Shown: positions 44,345 to 53,614, counted from the first letter of the stretch. The stretch is 64,000 nt of DNA from JAWRCU01 sp033542235 (GCF_033542235.1 NZ_JAWRCU010000008.1:186001-250000); one strand, 5' to 3'. A program made the numbers and translations. The notes: generated by a model from the letters alone, not told the origin.

Positions 44345-44890
44345 ATGTCTCAGCTGCGATTCTGCTTTCTTGTCGCGGTTTCAGCTTTGATGGCGGGCTG
44401 CGGAGCCCCCGAAAAGCTCCAATCGTTTGGCGACCGCAACTACATGCGTTATGCGACGGGGAAACCTTACGCGCAGATCGCTTCTCAAACGCAGATGACG
44501 CTCGAGGGCCTGGGAGGCGCCACTGTCTACGGGCCGATGATTGGTCAGTCTCGCCTGGCAAGTGGCGATACGATTTATAGGCACATCGACAACGTGGAAT
44601 CGATGAGCACGAATGTCGATGCCGGGTTCATCATGCAGAAGGAAAACGTCGCTTCCCGTTATCGACTGGCCTATTTCCGCGTCGCTCCCGACGGGATTGT
44701 AAAGGATTGGGCGACGGGCACCTTGCCGGGTGAGCGTCTTGGATGCATCTGGTATGCCGGCGGTTTCGTGCGGCAATGCAGCAGCGACACGCAACGTCTA
44801 CAGAGCCTTGCCGTCTACGATTCCTTGGTGCGCACCTCCACTCAGCAGCTCTTGTCCTCCTGGGGCACTCCCGTCGCAGATGCGCAATAG
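44345..44890 (+). CDS. Putative lipoprotein, hypothetical
   Basis: A 181-residue protein with a lipoprotein signal: positively charged start, hydrophobic FCFLVAVSALMAGC with lipobox LMAGC (Cys at about 18). The mature part has no domain I recognise; it has WATGTLPGERLGC and a C-terminal helix. It may be anchored in the inner or outer membrane, and Gly follows the Cys, which allows outer-membrane sorting. It is convergent with the NDUFAF6-like gene. Confidence 0.75.
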   Translation: MSQLRFCFLVAVSALMAGCGAPEKLQSFGDRNYMRYATGKPYAQIASQTQMTLEGLGGATVYGPMIGQSRLASGDTIYRHIDNVESMSTNVDAGFIMQKENVASRYRLAYFRVAPDGIVKDWATGTLPGERLGCIWYAGGFVRQCSSDTQRLQSLAVYDSLVRTSTQQLLSSWGTPVADAQ

Positions 44891-44934
44891 ACATGATCTG
44901 ACCAGAAGGTCAGGGCAGCAGGAGCATGCCGGTG

Positions 44935-45744
44935 TCACCAGCCGCGCCTGGCGTCTTTGAACAGAAGCCAGTGCCGGCGCCACTCCGACAAGGTCGCAAC
45001 CGTACGCAGCGGTGATGACCCGGGCCCTTCCATGCGGTCGAGATAGGCGCCGGACAACGCGGCAGATAGAAACGCCGGGCGCAGTGAGTGAGGCAACTCG
45101 CGAACGCCGTGCTGGAAGGCGCCTAGATGCTCGCGCGCCAGTGCGATCATTGCCGCAACTGCCCGTTCCGCACCCGGACCGCCGTCTCCGGCAACGAATT
45201 CTTCCGGTGTCGTCCCGGCAGCAGCGAGGATATCCTTCGGTACGAAGCACTGTCCGCGTGCGCGGTGCTGCGGCAAGAGCCGCAGCAGGCCCGTAATCGC
45301 CTGCGTGCAACCGGCATGGCCGGCCGCGTCCGCTCCTCGCGCCGCGGCCTGCGGATCCAGCACCAGCGCCGCAAGCTGGATCAGGGCCGATGCGGTCTCG
45401 CCGCAATAACCTTCGAGTGCGTTGCGATCGGGCATCGGATCGTCATAGAGGTCGAAGACGCGCGCCTCGAGATAATCCTCGAATGTCTTGCGCGGTAATC
45501 GGTACCGGCGGATCGCTTCGAGCAGGGCCTCGGCCAGAGGATGTCCTTGCGCTTCGTCGTTGGCGATTGCATCGCGCCACCATTGCAGCCGGATCTCGCC
45601 CGGCAACGGCTCGCGGATGCGATCGCGCACAGCGGCGATTTCGACGTTGAAGGCGTAGAGGGCGAACAGCGCGGCGCGCTTGTCCTGCGGTGCATAGAGG
45701 ACCGAAAGATAGCGGTCACGGTCGGCGGAGCGGACTGACTCCAT
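44935..45744 (-). CDS. Squalene/phytoene synthase-like protein, NDUFAF6-type
   Basis: A 269-residue protein from the ATG at 45744 (a GTG 8 codons upstream and a longer frame to 45834, which runs into a palindromic repeat, are less likely). The all-helical trans-prenyltransferase fold is recognisable (RDRYLSVLYAPQDKRAALFALYAFNVEIA, LQWWRDAI, YCGETASALIQLAALVL), but the first Asp-rich substrate motif of true synthases is missing: AAVRDRIREPLPGEIR stands where DxxxD should be. This matches the mitochondrial complex I assembly factor NDUFAF6 rather than a terpene enzyme. The gene sits next to an NDUFAF3/Mth938 homologue and secDF. Confidence 0.75.
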   Translation of the reverse strand: MESVRSADRDRYLSVLYAPQDKRAALFALYAFNVEIAAVRDRIREPLPGEIRLQWWRDAIANDEAQGHPLAEALLEAIRRYRLPRKTFEDYLEARVFDLYDDPMPDRNALEGYCGETASALIQLAALVLDPQAAARGADAAGHAGCTQAITGLLRLLPQHRARGQCFVPKDILAAAGTTPEEFVAGDGGPGAERAVAAMIALAREHLGAFQHGVRELPHSLRPAFLSAALSGAYLDRMEGPGSSPLRTVATLSEWRRHWLLFKDARRGW

Positions 45745-45807
45745 TGCCTGCGTCTCGGCGGGAGTCACGGCCGACTTCCAGAATAATTGGAAGAGTTGGC
45801 ACTCTGT

Positions 45808-45967
45808 CGCGCCCCCCTCTGTCCTGCCGGACATCTCCCCCGCAAGGGGGGAGATTGGCCGTCATCGATGGTTTCGCCAATCTCCGGCATCCGCGATTGG
45901 CGAAACCAAAGCGGAAGTCCGATCTCCCCCCCTGCGGGGGAGATGTCCGGCAGGACAGAGGGGGGCA
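45808..45967. repeat. Palindromic repeat family B, copy 1
   Basis: The outer arms 45808-45858 and 45922-45967 are inverted copies (GTCCTGCCGGACATCTCCCC and its complement). Each arm has its own inner hairpin CTCCCCC..GGGGGAG. The core carries an extra perfect 14-base inverted pair TGGTTTCGCCAATC/GATTGGCGAAACCA. A second copy is at 53615-53772. It lies upstream of the NDUFAF6-like gene. Confidence 0.85.
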
Positions 45968-46002
45968 CCGTAGAGCGCAACGTTCCCGACCGATCGTAAC
46001 CG

Positions 46003-46392
46003 CTACTCGACCGCAATCAGCGCTGCGGCGACAGCCCTGTCTTCGGCAAGCAGGACGTTGAACGTGCGCACCGCAGCGCCCGTCGACATCGGATCAGCAG
46101 AAATCCGCGCAGTGCGAAATGCTTCCCTGAGCGGCTTCGGGATGGGCCGCAATTCTTTGCCGCAGCCGACAAGCAGGATCTCGATCTGATCGGCCTCGGC
46201 GAAGATACGATCGAAATCGTCGACGACAAGTGCCGCCGGGTCGTTCGGTTCCCAGCCATAGATGCCGGAGGGCAGGCAAAGGAGCGAGCCGCGATGCGAC
46301 ATGTCGGCGAAGCGGAAGCCGCCATTGCCGTAGGCCTCGATCGGCGCACGTCCAGGGAAGTGCGCCTCTCGCATCACGATGCCCTTGCCCAC
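46003..46392 (-). CDS. Mth938-like domain protein (DUF498), NDUFAF3 homologue
   Basis: A 129-residue protein starting MGKGIVMREAHFPGR, with the DUF498/Mth938 fold: YGNGGFRFADMSHRGSLLCLPSGIYGWE and EILLVGCGKELRPIP. The mitochondrial homologue NDUFAF3 helps assemble complex I. The gene begins 2 bases after the secDF stop codon, so it is co-transcribed with the secretion genes. Its bacterial role is not established. Confidence 0.88.
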   Translation of the reverse strand: MGKGIVMREAHFPGRAPIEAYGNGGFRFADMSHRGSLLCLPSGIYGWEPNDPAALVVDDFDRIFAEADQIEILLVGCGKELRPIPKPLREAFRTARISADPMSTGAAVRTFNVLLAEDRAVAAALIAVE

Positions 46393-46394
46393 CC

Positions 46395-48947
46395 TTATGT
46401 CGCCAGGGCCTTGCTGGAGGGCGCCGGCTTCTCCTCATCCACCGCCTGGCCGGGCCTCAGCTTGAACAGGATCAGGAGCGGCGCAGCGATGAAGATTGAC
46501 GAGTACGTGCCGAAGACGACGCCGAACAGCATTGCCAGCGTGAACGAACGGATCACCTCCCCACCGAACAATACCAGGGCAAGCAGCGCAAGGATCGTCG
46601 TCACCGAGGTGAGCGTTGTTCTCGACAGCGTTTCGTTGACCGCGTTGTTCAGGAGCTGCGGCAGCGGCATCTTCTTGTATTTTCGCAGATCCTCGCGAAC
46701 TCGGTCGTAGACCACGATCGTGTCGTTGAGCGAGTAGCCAATGATCGTCAGGATTGCGGCGATGGATGACTGGTTGAATTCAATGCCGCTTATTACGAAG
46801 AAGCCGATCGTCATGACCACGTCGTGCACCGTGGCCACGATCGCGCCCACGGCAAACTGCCATTCGAAACGGAACCACACATAGAACAGGATACCGACGA
46901 GCGCGATCAGCATTCCGATCGTGCCCTGCCGCGCAAGCTCACTTGAAACCGTAGGGCCGACGACCTCCACGCGACGGAAATCATACTGATTCTGCAGTTC
47001 GTCGCGGACCTTGGTGACGACCGATTGCTCCGCGTTCTCGCCGGCCTCCTGCGTGGCAACACGGATCAGTACGTCCGTCGGATCGCCGAACTGCTGGACC
47101 TGCACTTCGCCGATGTTGAGTTGCGACAATCTTGCGCGGATATCGCCAATGTCGGCTGGCTGCCCGCCTTTGGACTGAACCTCGATCAGCGAACCGCCCT
47201 TGAAGTCGACGCCATAGTTCATGTCGACCGTCATGAACAGAACGACCGAAGCTATCGACAGAACAGTCGACAGTGCGAACGTCCAGCGGCGCATTCCCAT
47301 GAAGGGAATTTTCGTGCCGGGAGGTATGAAGGTTACGGGGGCGCGCGGCAACTCTTTCGGACGGCTGTAGCGCAACCAGGTCGCAACGAGCAGCCGCGTA
47401 AAGGTGAAGGCGGTGAAGACCGTCGTCAGGATGCCGATGGCGAAGGTGACGGCAAACCCCTTTACGGCGCCCGAGCCAAGGTAGAACAGAACGACGGTCG
47501 CAATGAACGAGGTCACGTTCGAATCAACGATGGTGTTCAAGGCGCGCGAAAAGCCCAGATCCATCGCCTGGATCACCGAACGCCCGTTTCGTCGTTCCTC
47601 ACGGATACGTTCATAGATCAGCACGTTGGAATCGACCGCCATGCCGATCGTCAGCACGATACCGGCGATACCAGGCAGGGTGAGCGTCGCGCCGATCAGC
47701 GAAAGAGCCGCAATGATCATCGCGACGTGCGCGGCGAGCGCGATGTTGGCCAGGAAGCCGAGAAAGCCGTAGGCTACAAACATGAAGCCGACGACGAGAA
47801 TGCTGCCGATGATACCGGCAACCTTGCCTGCATGAATGGAGTCCTGGCCGAGGCCGGGACCGACCGTCCGCTCCTCGATAACAGTCAGGGTCGCCGGCAG
47901 CGCGCCGGCTCTCAGAAGCACGGCGAGATCATTGGCGCTCTGCGGCGTGAAATGGCCGGAGATCTGTCCGCTGCCGCCAAGGATGGGCTCGCGGATCTGC
48001 GGGGCAGAGATCACCTGGTTGTCGAGAATGATGGCGAATAGCCGGCCGACATTCTCTTGCGTCGCCTGCCCGAAGCGCTGCGCGCCCTTGCCGTCGAAGC
48101 GGAAGGAGACAACGGGCTCGCTGGTGCGCTGATCGAAGGTCGCCTGGGCGTCGACGAGGTTCTCGCCTGAGACGATGACGCGGTTCTCGATGAGATACGG
48201 CACCGGCGGATCGTCGGTCGAATACATCACTGTCGAGCCTGCAGGCGGGCGGCCCCTGATGGCGTCCTGGACCGGCACGGACTGATCGACCATCTGGAAG
48301 GTCAGCTTCGCGGTCTGGCCGAGAATCTCCTTGAGGCGCTGTGGATCCTGAAGGCCCGGCACCTGTACAAGGATACGGTCGTTGCCTTGACGCTGAATGA
48401 TCGGTTCGGTCGTGCCGAGTTCGTTGACGCGTCGTCCGACAACTTCGATGGACTGCGTTACAGCGGTGCTGACGCGATAGTCGATCCCCTGGTCGGTAAG
48501 CGTATATTTCAGGACCCCCGGCTCCGGCTCCTCCAGGCTCAGCTCATGCACCGTTGTCGTGCCGAACACGCCAGCCGACACAGGGGCGAGAAGGTCCTTG
48601 AGCGCATCCTTTGCCTTCTCGATGTCGACAGCGTCACGGATGCGGACCTGCACTGTGCGGCCACTTGCAGCCAGGCCGGTATAGCCTACCTTGGCGTCGC
48701 GCAGCTTGGTCCGGATTTCATCGCGCGTGGCGTTCAGCCGCTCGTTGATGAGATCCTGTCGCGCCACCTCGAGCAGGATATGCGACCCGCCCTGCAGATC
48801 GAGGCCGAGCGTCATCTGTTTCTTCGGCACCCAGGACGGCCAGGTGGCGAGAACATGCTGCGGGATCAGGTTCGGTAAGGCGAACAGAACACTGAGCGCG
48901 ACCACGACCCAGACGGCTATGGCTTTCCAGCGCGAAAAATAGAGCAT
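46395..48947 (-). CDS. secDF: SecDF fusion, protein translocase accessory subunit
   Basis: An 850-residue inner-membrane protein joining SecD (about 1-510) and SecF (about 550-850), each with six membrane helices. SecD landmarks are LGLDLQGGSHILLEV near residue 45, the P1 head with the ISAPQIREPILGGSGQISG region, and the IGMAVDSNVLIYERIREE segment of helix 4. SecF landmarks are MNYGVDFKGGSLIEV and LNDTIVVYDRVREDLRK. It uses the proton gradient to pull exported proteins through SecYEG. The fused form is typical of many alphaproteobacteria. Upstream yajC is in the same operon. Confidence 0.95.
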   Translation of the reverse strand: MLYFSRWKAIAVWVVVALSVLFALPNLIPQHVLATWPSWVPKKQMTLGLDLQGGSHILLEVARQDLINERLNATRDEIRTKLRDAKVGYTGLAASGRTVQVRIRDAVDIEKAKDALKDLLAPVSAGVFGTTTVHELSLEEPEPGVLKYTLTDQGIDYRVSTAVTQSIEVVGRRVNELGTTEPIIQRQGNDRILVQVPGLQDPQRLKEILGQTAKLTFQMVDQSVPVQDAIRGRPPAGSTVMYSTDDPPVPYLIENRVIVSGENLVDAQATFDQRTSEPVVSFRFDGKGAQRFGQATQENVGRLFAIILDNQVISAPQIREPILGGSGQISGHFTPQSANDLAVLLRAGALPATLTVIEERTVGPGLGQDSIHAGKVAGIIGSILVVGFMFVAYGFLGFLANIALAAHVAMIIAALSLIGATLTLPGIAGIVLTIGMAVDSNVLIYERIREERRNGRSVIQAMDLGFSRALNTIVDSNVTSFIATVVLFYLGSGAVKGFAVTFAIGILTTVFTAFTFTRLLVATWLRYSRPKELPRAPVTFIPPGTKIPFMGMRRWTFALSTVLSIASVVLFMTVDMNYGVDFKGGSLIEVQSKGGQPADIGDIRARLSQLNIGEVQVQQFGDPTDVLIRVATQEAGENAEQSVVTKVRDELQNQYDFRRVEVVGPTVSSELARQGTIGMLIALVGILFYVWFRFEWQFAVGAIVATVHDVVMTIGFFVISGIEFNQSSIAAILTIIGYSLNDTIVVYDRVREDLRKYKKMPLPQLLNNAVNETLSRTTLTSVTTILALLALVLFGGEVIRSFTLAMLFGVVFGTYSSIFIAAPLLILFKLRPGQAVDEEKPAPSSKALAT

Positions 48948-48994
48948 GTGCGTCTTTCAGGTCAGGCGGCCGACTCCGGGCGCCGCGAATCCGT

Positions 48995-49333
48995 CTACTT
49001 CTTGGCGTTCTGGTTGGCGACCGGTTCGCCCTTAACCCGAACCTCCGAAAGGGTCGAGCGCAGAGCCGTCACCTTGGTTCCACCACCAAGGTCGATTTCG
49101 AGCTCGGTCTCGTTGATCACCTTGGTCACTTTGCCGATAAAGCCGCCGCCGGTTACGACCGTATCGCCGCGGCGGACAGCCGCCAGCATCTCGGTCCGCT
49201 TCTTCAGCTGCTGCCGCTGCGGCCGGATGATCAGAAAATACATGATTACGAAAATCAGGACAAACGGCAAAATGCTGATGAAAATGTCCGGGGTCGCTCC
49301 CGTCGTCTGCGCATAGGCCGGCGTCACCAACAT
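48995..49333 (-). CDS. yajC: YajC, preprotein translocase subunit
   Basis: A 112-residue membrane protein. The start is the ATG at 49333 (MLVTPAYAQ); the longer frame to 49429 reads non-coding sequence. One helix is FISILPFVLIFVIMYFLIIRPQRQQLKKR near residues 20-48, followed by a small soluble domain MLAAVRRGDTVVTGGGFIGKVTKV, as in all YajC proteins. It joins SecDF to support SecYEG export and is first in the operon, 47 bases before secDF. Confidence 0.93.
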   Translation of the reverse strand: MLVTPAYAQTTGATPDIFISILPFVLIFVIMYFLIIRPQRQQLKKRTEMLAAVRRGDTVVTGGGFIGKVTKVINETELEIDLGGGTKVTALRSTLSEVRVKGEPVANQNAKK

Positions 49334-49393
49334 CAACAAAGCTCCCCATTCGGATCGAAAAACGGGCCGCAAGGGGCCCGCAAAGTTGCGCGG

Positions 49394-49421
49394 AATATAG
49401 TCATTAGGGGGTCCATTGCAA
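49394..49421 (-). promoter_or_regulatory. Putative promoter of the yajC-secDF operon
   Basis: On the minus strand TTGCAA and TATATT are separated by 16 bases, about 60 bases upstream of the yajC start. This is in the divergent space between yajC and the DUF815 gene. Confidence 0.45.
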
Positions 49422-49504
49422 CCGCTCAAACCAGGGACGGCCGCGCTTTTCGGCCTTCTTCCAGCGTGTTAGAGCGATCGCCCAACGGAAGCGATGCCGA
49501 GATC

Positions 49505-50380
49505 ATGACTGAAAAGACCATTGAAACCCTGTCGGAAAAACTCGACCAGCTGATCGCAGCCGTGTCACGCCTTGCGCCAGAGAGGCCGCCCGGGACCGAT
49601 ATTGCCGTCGCCGATTGCTTTGTCTGGGTGCCCGAACCGGGCTTTCTCGAGCCAGTGCAGCGTGTCAACCGCGTCGATATCGGGCTGATCCGCGGCGTCG
49701 ACCGCGTGCGAGACATCCTGCTCGACAACACCCAGCGCTTCGCGGCCGGGCTTCCGGCAAACAACGCGCTTCTGTGGGGCGCGCGCGGGATGGGCAAATC
49801 GTCGCTGGTCAAGGCGGTGCATGCCACCATCAATGCTGATACACGCCGGCAGTCCCCCCTCAAGCTGATCGAGATCCATCGCGAGGACATCGACACGCTG
49901 CCGAAGCTGATGGCGATCCTGAAGGCCGCACAGTTCAGCTTCATCCTGTTCTGCGACGACCTTTCCTTCGACCACGACGACACGTCTTACAAATCGTTGA
50001 AGGCGGCACTCGAGGGAGGCGTCGAAGGACGGCCGGCGAACGTGATATTCTACGCGACCTCGAACCGCCGCCACCTTCTACCCCGCGACATGATCGAGAA
50101 CGAGCGCTCGACGGCCATCAATCCGTCCGAAGCGGTCGAGGAAAAGGTCTCGCTGTCGGACCGCTTCGGCCTGTGGCTCGGCTTCCATAAGTGCTCGCAG
50201 GACGAATACCTCGACATGGTAGCCGCCTATGTCGCCTATCATGAACTGAGGATCGACACGGAGACGCTACACGCCGAAGCGCTCGAATGGGCAACGACGC
50301 GCGGCAGCCGCTCCGGTCGCGTCGCCTTCCAATTCATCCAGGACCTCGCCGGGAGGTTGGGGCAGAAACTCAAGGATTAA
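49505..50380 (+). CDS. DUF815 AAA-family ATPase
   Basis: A 291-residue protein from the ATG at 49505. Walker A is LWGARGMGKSSLVKAV near residue 95 and the Walker B-like segment is FSFILFCDDLSFD, followed by YKSLKAALEGGVEGRP and sensor-like YATSNRRHLLP. This is the complete DUF815 family, soluble AAA proteins of unknown role found in most alphaproteobacteria. It is divergent from yajC and converges on the lytM gene across a shared terminator hairpin. Confidence 0.9.
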   Translation: MTEKTIETLSEKLDQLIAAVSRLAPERPPGTDIAVADCFVWVPEPGFLEPVQRVNRVDIGLIRGVDRVRDILLDNTQRFAAGLPANNALLWGARGMGKSSLVKAVHATINADTRRQSPLKLIEIHREDIDTLPKLMAILKAAQFSFILFCDDLSFDHDDTSYKSLKAALEGGVEGRPANVIFYATSNRRHLLPRDMIENERSTAINPSEAVEEKVSLSDRFGLWLGFHKCSQDEYLDMVAAYVAYHELRIDTETLHAEALEWATTRGSRSGRVAFQFIQDLAGRLGQKLKD

Positions 50381-50409
50381 AAAAAGGCCCGCCGTGACGC
50401 GGCGGGCCT
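50377..50409 (-). terminator. Rho-independent terminator of the lytM-like gene
   Basis: AGGCCCGCCG and CGGCGGGCCT (50385-50394, 50400-50409) make a 10-base-pair stem with a 5-base loop. Read on the minus strand it is followed by TTTTTTTAAT, a strong U run. On the plus strand the stem may also end DUF815 transcripts, but the U run there is short. Confidence 0.85.
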
Positions 50410-50429
50410 GTTCAGGTTAGGGGCGGCTT

Positions 50430-52016
50430 CTATTCCAGATAGGTCGAGGGATTGACCGGTGCGGAGTTCTTGCGCACCTCGAAATGCAGCTTCGGCGCGT
50501 CGGTCGTGCCGCTCATCCCGGAGCGGGCGATCTCCTGCCCGCGCTTGACCTTGTCGCCGCGCTTGACGTCGATCTCGCTGGCGTGGCCGTAGACCGTCAC
50601 AAGTCCGTCGTCGTGACGAACCAAAACCGTGTTGCCAAAGTCCTTCAGCCCATCGCCGGCATAGATCACAACACCATTCTCGGCGGCCTTGATCGGAGTG
50701 CCTTCGGGCACCGCAATATCGATGCCGTCGTTGGACCGTCCAGATCCTTTGCCGAAACCTGAGATGACGCGGCCGCGCACCGGCCAGCGCATCTTGCCGA
50801 TCCCGGTGGAGTCCGGCGCGGCCGCTGCCGTATCGACATCAGCATCCTCGATCTTCTTTTCGGCCCTTTGCGGCGGCGTATAGCCGGAAATCTCTGCGCT
50901 GGTGACTTTCTTGACAGGCCCGGTGGTGCCGGTAGTGACCGCATCGACGGGCGCCTTGGCCACGCTCGCCACCTGCTCCGGAGCGCCGGTGGCGGCGGCC
51001 GGCAGCTTCAAGGTCTGGCCAACCTTCAGCAGGCCATTGTCCAGCCCGTTGGCCTGCTTCAGCGAAGCGGCACTGACGCCATTCTTCTTGGCGACCTTCG
51101 AAAGAGTATCGCCCGCCTGAACGACATAGGTACCCTTTGCCGGAGTGGCGACCTTCTCCGATTTGGCCTTGTCAGGCCCATTGTCGGCAATTGCCGTCTT
51201 GTCGTTCGCCGTGTCGGCCGGCTGAGCCTCGGCCTCCTTGGGCTTTGACGATTTCGGCAGGACGGCGACCTTGTCGAGCGGCTGGCCGGTCGCCGGCAGC
51301 TTGCCGGGCACCGTGTCGGTCCTGACGCCGTGCGAGGACTTCGCGGCGGCGACCTTCGGATTGCTGTCCGGCGCAGAAACCGGCGCCTTGCTGTGATAGA
51401 CATAGGTCGGGATAATGACTTTCTGGCCGACCTTCAGGCCATTCGCTTCGGAAATCCCATTCATTTTCATCAGCACGTCGGCTGGCACGCCGAAGCGACG
51501 AGAAAGATTGTAGACAGTCTCGCCATCCTTGGCGGTCACCTGCGTCCCGCCGGTGCGCGACCAGCCGACCGGATCGTTCTCGGGGTCGGTCGGCACGACA
51601 GTCGTCGTGACGGTACCGGTCACCGTCGAATCCAGCCGCTTGGGTGCCGGCGGCGGACTTCCCTCCTGCAGCCTTACCAATGGCTTGGAATCGACAGCAG
51701 CAACTTTCGTACCGGCGACCGGGGGCAGAGCGCTTTTGGTAACCGGGTTCCCGGAGACAGCGGCCACGCCGCGGCTCACCGGACCGGTGTTGGTACCATC
51801 GACTGAAGCAGCAGGCGCCGGATTGTCCCCGGGATAGGGCTGGTCGGGCGCTATGATCTGGCGCTGATTGGCGGTGGCTCCGGTGAACGTGCCATCGGTG
51901 CCATAGGTGAAGCGCATGACATCCGAACTGCAGCCTGAGGCAAGTCCACCTATGATGAAAATTGCGGCGCCTTGCACCAGCCGGCGCTCGTTGACCCTCA
52001 AAATACTCAACCGCAT
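50430..52016 (-). CDS. LysM/M23 (LytM) lipoprotein, NlpD/EnvC-like, degenerate active site
   Basis: A 528-residue lipoprotein from the ATG at 52016, with lipobox region IGGLASGC near residue 28. Two LysM domains bind peptidoglycan: VTAKDGETVYNLSRRFGVP...VGQKVIIP and YVVQAGDTLSKVAKKNGVS...VGQTLKLP, separated by Pro/Ala/Thr-rich linkers. The C-terminal M23 domain is complete (MRWPVRGRVISGFG to the end), but zinc ligands are changed: the first His is Asn in SNDGIDIA, and the usual HLHFE is KLHFE. It is therefore likely an activator of cell-division amidases in the manner of NlpD/EnvC, not a peptidase. It lies downstream of surE and pcm on the same strand, as in many alphaproteobacteria. Confidence 0.85.
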   Translation of the reverse strand: MRLSILRVNERRLVQGAAIFIIGGLASGCSSDVMRFTYGTDGTFTGATANQRQIIAPDQPYPGDNPAPAASVDGTNTGPVSRGVAAVSGNPVTKSALPPVAGTKVAAVDSKPLVRLQEGSPPPAPKRLDSTVTGTVTTTVVPTDPENDPVGWSRTGGTQVTAKDGETVYNLSRRFGVPADVLMKMNGISEANGLKVGQKVIIPTYVYHSKAPVSAPDSNPKVAAAKSSHGVRTDTVPGKLPATGQPLDKVAVLPKSSKPKEAEAQPADTANDKTAIADNGPDKAKSEKVATPAKGTYVVQAGDTLSKVAKKNGVSAASLKQANGLDNGLLKVGQTLKLPAAATGAPEQVASVAKAPVDAVTTGTTGPVKKVTSAEISGYTPPQRAEKKIEDADVDTAAAAPDSTGIGKMRWPVRGRVISGFGKGSGRSNDGIDIAVPEGTPIKAAENGVVIYAGDGLKDFGNTVLVRHDDGLVTVYGHASEIDVKRGDKVKRGQEIARSGMSGTTDAPKLHFEVRKNSAPVNPSTYLE

Positions 52017-52159
52017 GAGAAAACCCGCGCGTACCCGAACGACACTGGGCATGATTAAAGCGCGTTAATCTTACTGGTCGGTTAAGCTCTGGATTCTAAA
52101 AGGTGATTTTCGACGTATTTGATAAGAATTTGCGCGGACGCTGCAGCTTGCAAGCTTTT

Positions 52160-52813
52160 CTAAAGCACCGCGGCAACACCTTTCGCGATCGGCTGCAGGC
52201 GCGCCATTGCCACATCGATCCGCTCGAACCGGCTACCAACCTTGGTGAGCTTGGCGAGCACCTGCTCGCCTTCGGCCGGGCCGATCGGTGCAATCATCGT
52301 GCCGCCGCTCGAGAGCTGATCGACGAACGGTCGCGGCAATCCGTCAAAGGCTGTCCAGGCCACGATGCGGTCGAATGGCCCCTCTCCCGGCAAGCCGTTG
52401 CTGCCGTCTGCCTGCCGCGCGACGACATTGGTCAGCCCGAGCTGCTCGAAACGTTGCCGCGCCTGCTCGGCAAGCGTTTTGTAGCGGTCGAGCGTGATGA
52501 CGCGCCCGGCAAGGCGTCCCATGACGGCAGCGGTAAAACCGGAGCCCGTACCGACCTCGAGCACGCGGTGCCCGCTGTTCAACTCAAGCGCCGCAATGAC
52601 GCTCGCCTGCAGGTCCGCGCCCTCGATCGCCTCGCCGCATTCGATCGGCGCAGTGCGCTCCGACCAGGCAAGCGACTGCCATTGGCCAGGCAGGAAATTG
52701 CTTCGAGGCGTCGATTCGAACGCGGCTACCAGTTCCTTCGACACGATGCCTTTGCCGCGTAGCCTCAGCAAGAAGGCTGCGAAGCTTTCGCGATCGTCGA
52801 GAGGGCCGCTCAT
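52160..52813 (-). CDS. pcm: Protein-L-isoaspartate O-methyltransferase
   Basis: A 217-residue SAM-dependent enzyme that methylates isoaspartate for repair of aged proteins. The SAM-binding region is VLEVGTGSGFTAAVMGRLAGRVITLDR near residues 80-107, and the family loop PIECGEAIE precedes it. The start overlaps the stop of surE by 4 bases. The surE-pcm pair is widely conserved and serves stationary-phase survival. Confidence 0.92.
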   Translation of the reverse strand: MSGPLDDRESFAAFLLRLRGKGIVSKELVAAFESTPRSNFLPGQWQSLAWSERTAPIECGEAIEGADLQASVIAALELNSGHRVLEVGTGSGFTAAVMGRLAGRVITLDRYKTLAEQARQRFEQLGLTNVVARQADGSNGLPGEGPFDRIVAWTAFDGLPRPFVDQLSSGGTMIAPIGPAEGEQVLAKLTKVGSRFERIDVAMARLQPIAKGVAAVL

Positions 52814-53568
52814 GCCAGCGCCTCGGCGAGCACGTCCTTCACTTCATGCGCCGTGAGGTCGATCTTGAGCGGCGTGACCGATATCTTCTTTGCCTGCATG
52901 GCCGCGAGGTCGGACCCGGGCCGGGCCTGTGGCCGCTCCTTGCCGAAGCGCATCCAGTAATAAGGGAAGCCGCGGCCGTCCCTGCGCTGCTCGATCCAGA
53001 GCCCGTGCATCAGCATGCCCTGGCTGGTGACGGCCGTTCCCTCGACCTCTTCGGGCGGGCAATTCGGGAAATTCAGATTGAGGAACACGCCCGGCGGCAG
53101 TTCCATCGGGATCAGCTTGTCGAGCAAGGCCGGTGCGAGCGATTCGACTGTGCCCCAGGGCACGACACGTACATCGTCCTGCACGTTATAGGCCTGAGAG
53201 AGGGCGATCGAGCGGATGCCGACCAGCGCGCCCTCCATGGCGCCGGCCACCGTGCCCGAATAGGTGACGTCGTCGGCAAGGTTGGAGCCAGAATTGACAC
53301 CAGAGAGCACGAGGTCCGGCAGGTCGGGCATGATCATACGGCAGCCCATGACCACGCAATCGGTCGGCGTGCCGCGCACGGCGAAATGCCGCTCGTCGAG
53401 CTGACGCAGCCGCAGCGGATCGGAAATCGACAGCGAATGTGCGAAGCCCGACTGATCGATTTCCGGCGCGACCACCCAGATGTCGTCCGACAGCTTCCGG
53501 GCGATACGCTCCAGGACCGCCAGCCCTTCCGCGTGGATGCCGTCGTCATTCGTGATGAGGATGCGCAT
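52810..53568 (-). CDS. surE: 5'/3'-nucleotidase SurE
   Basis: A 252-residue metal-dependent nucleotidase. The metal site is ILITNDDGIHAEG (Asp8, Asp9), followed by VLSGVNSGSNLADDVTYSGTVAGAMEG, the SurE hallmark with the Asn metal ligand. It hydrolyses nucleoside monophosphates and helps clear damaged nucleotides. It overlaps pcm. A palindromic repeat separates it from serS. Confidence 0.94.
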   Translation of the reverse strand: MRILITNDDGIHAEGLAVLERIARKLSDDIWVVAPEIDQSGFAHSLSISDPLRLRQLDERHFAVRGTPTDCVVMGCRMIMPDLPDLVLSGVNSGSNLADDVTYSGTVAGAMEGALVGIRSIALSQAYNVQDDVRVVPWGTVESLAPALLDKLIPMELPPGVFLNLNFPNCPPEEVEGTAVTSQGMLMHGLWIEQRRDGRGFPYYWMRFGKERPQARPGSDLAAMQAKKISVTPLKIDLTAHEVKDVLAEALA

Positions 53569-53614
53569 CAGACGGCTCCACGAGTGAAAGAACCTAAGGA
53601 CTGAGCTCTACGTT

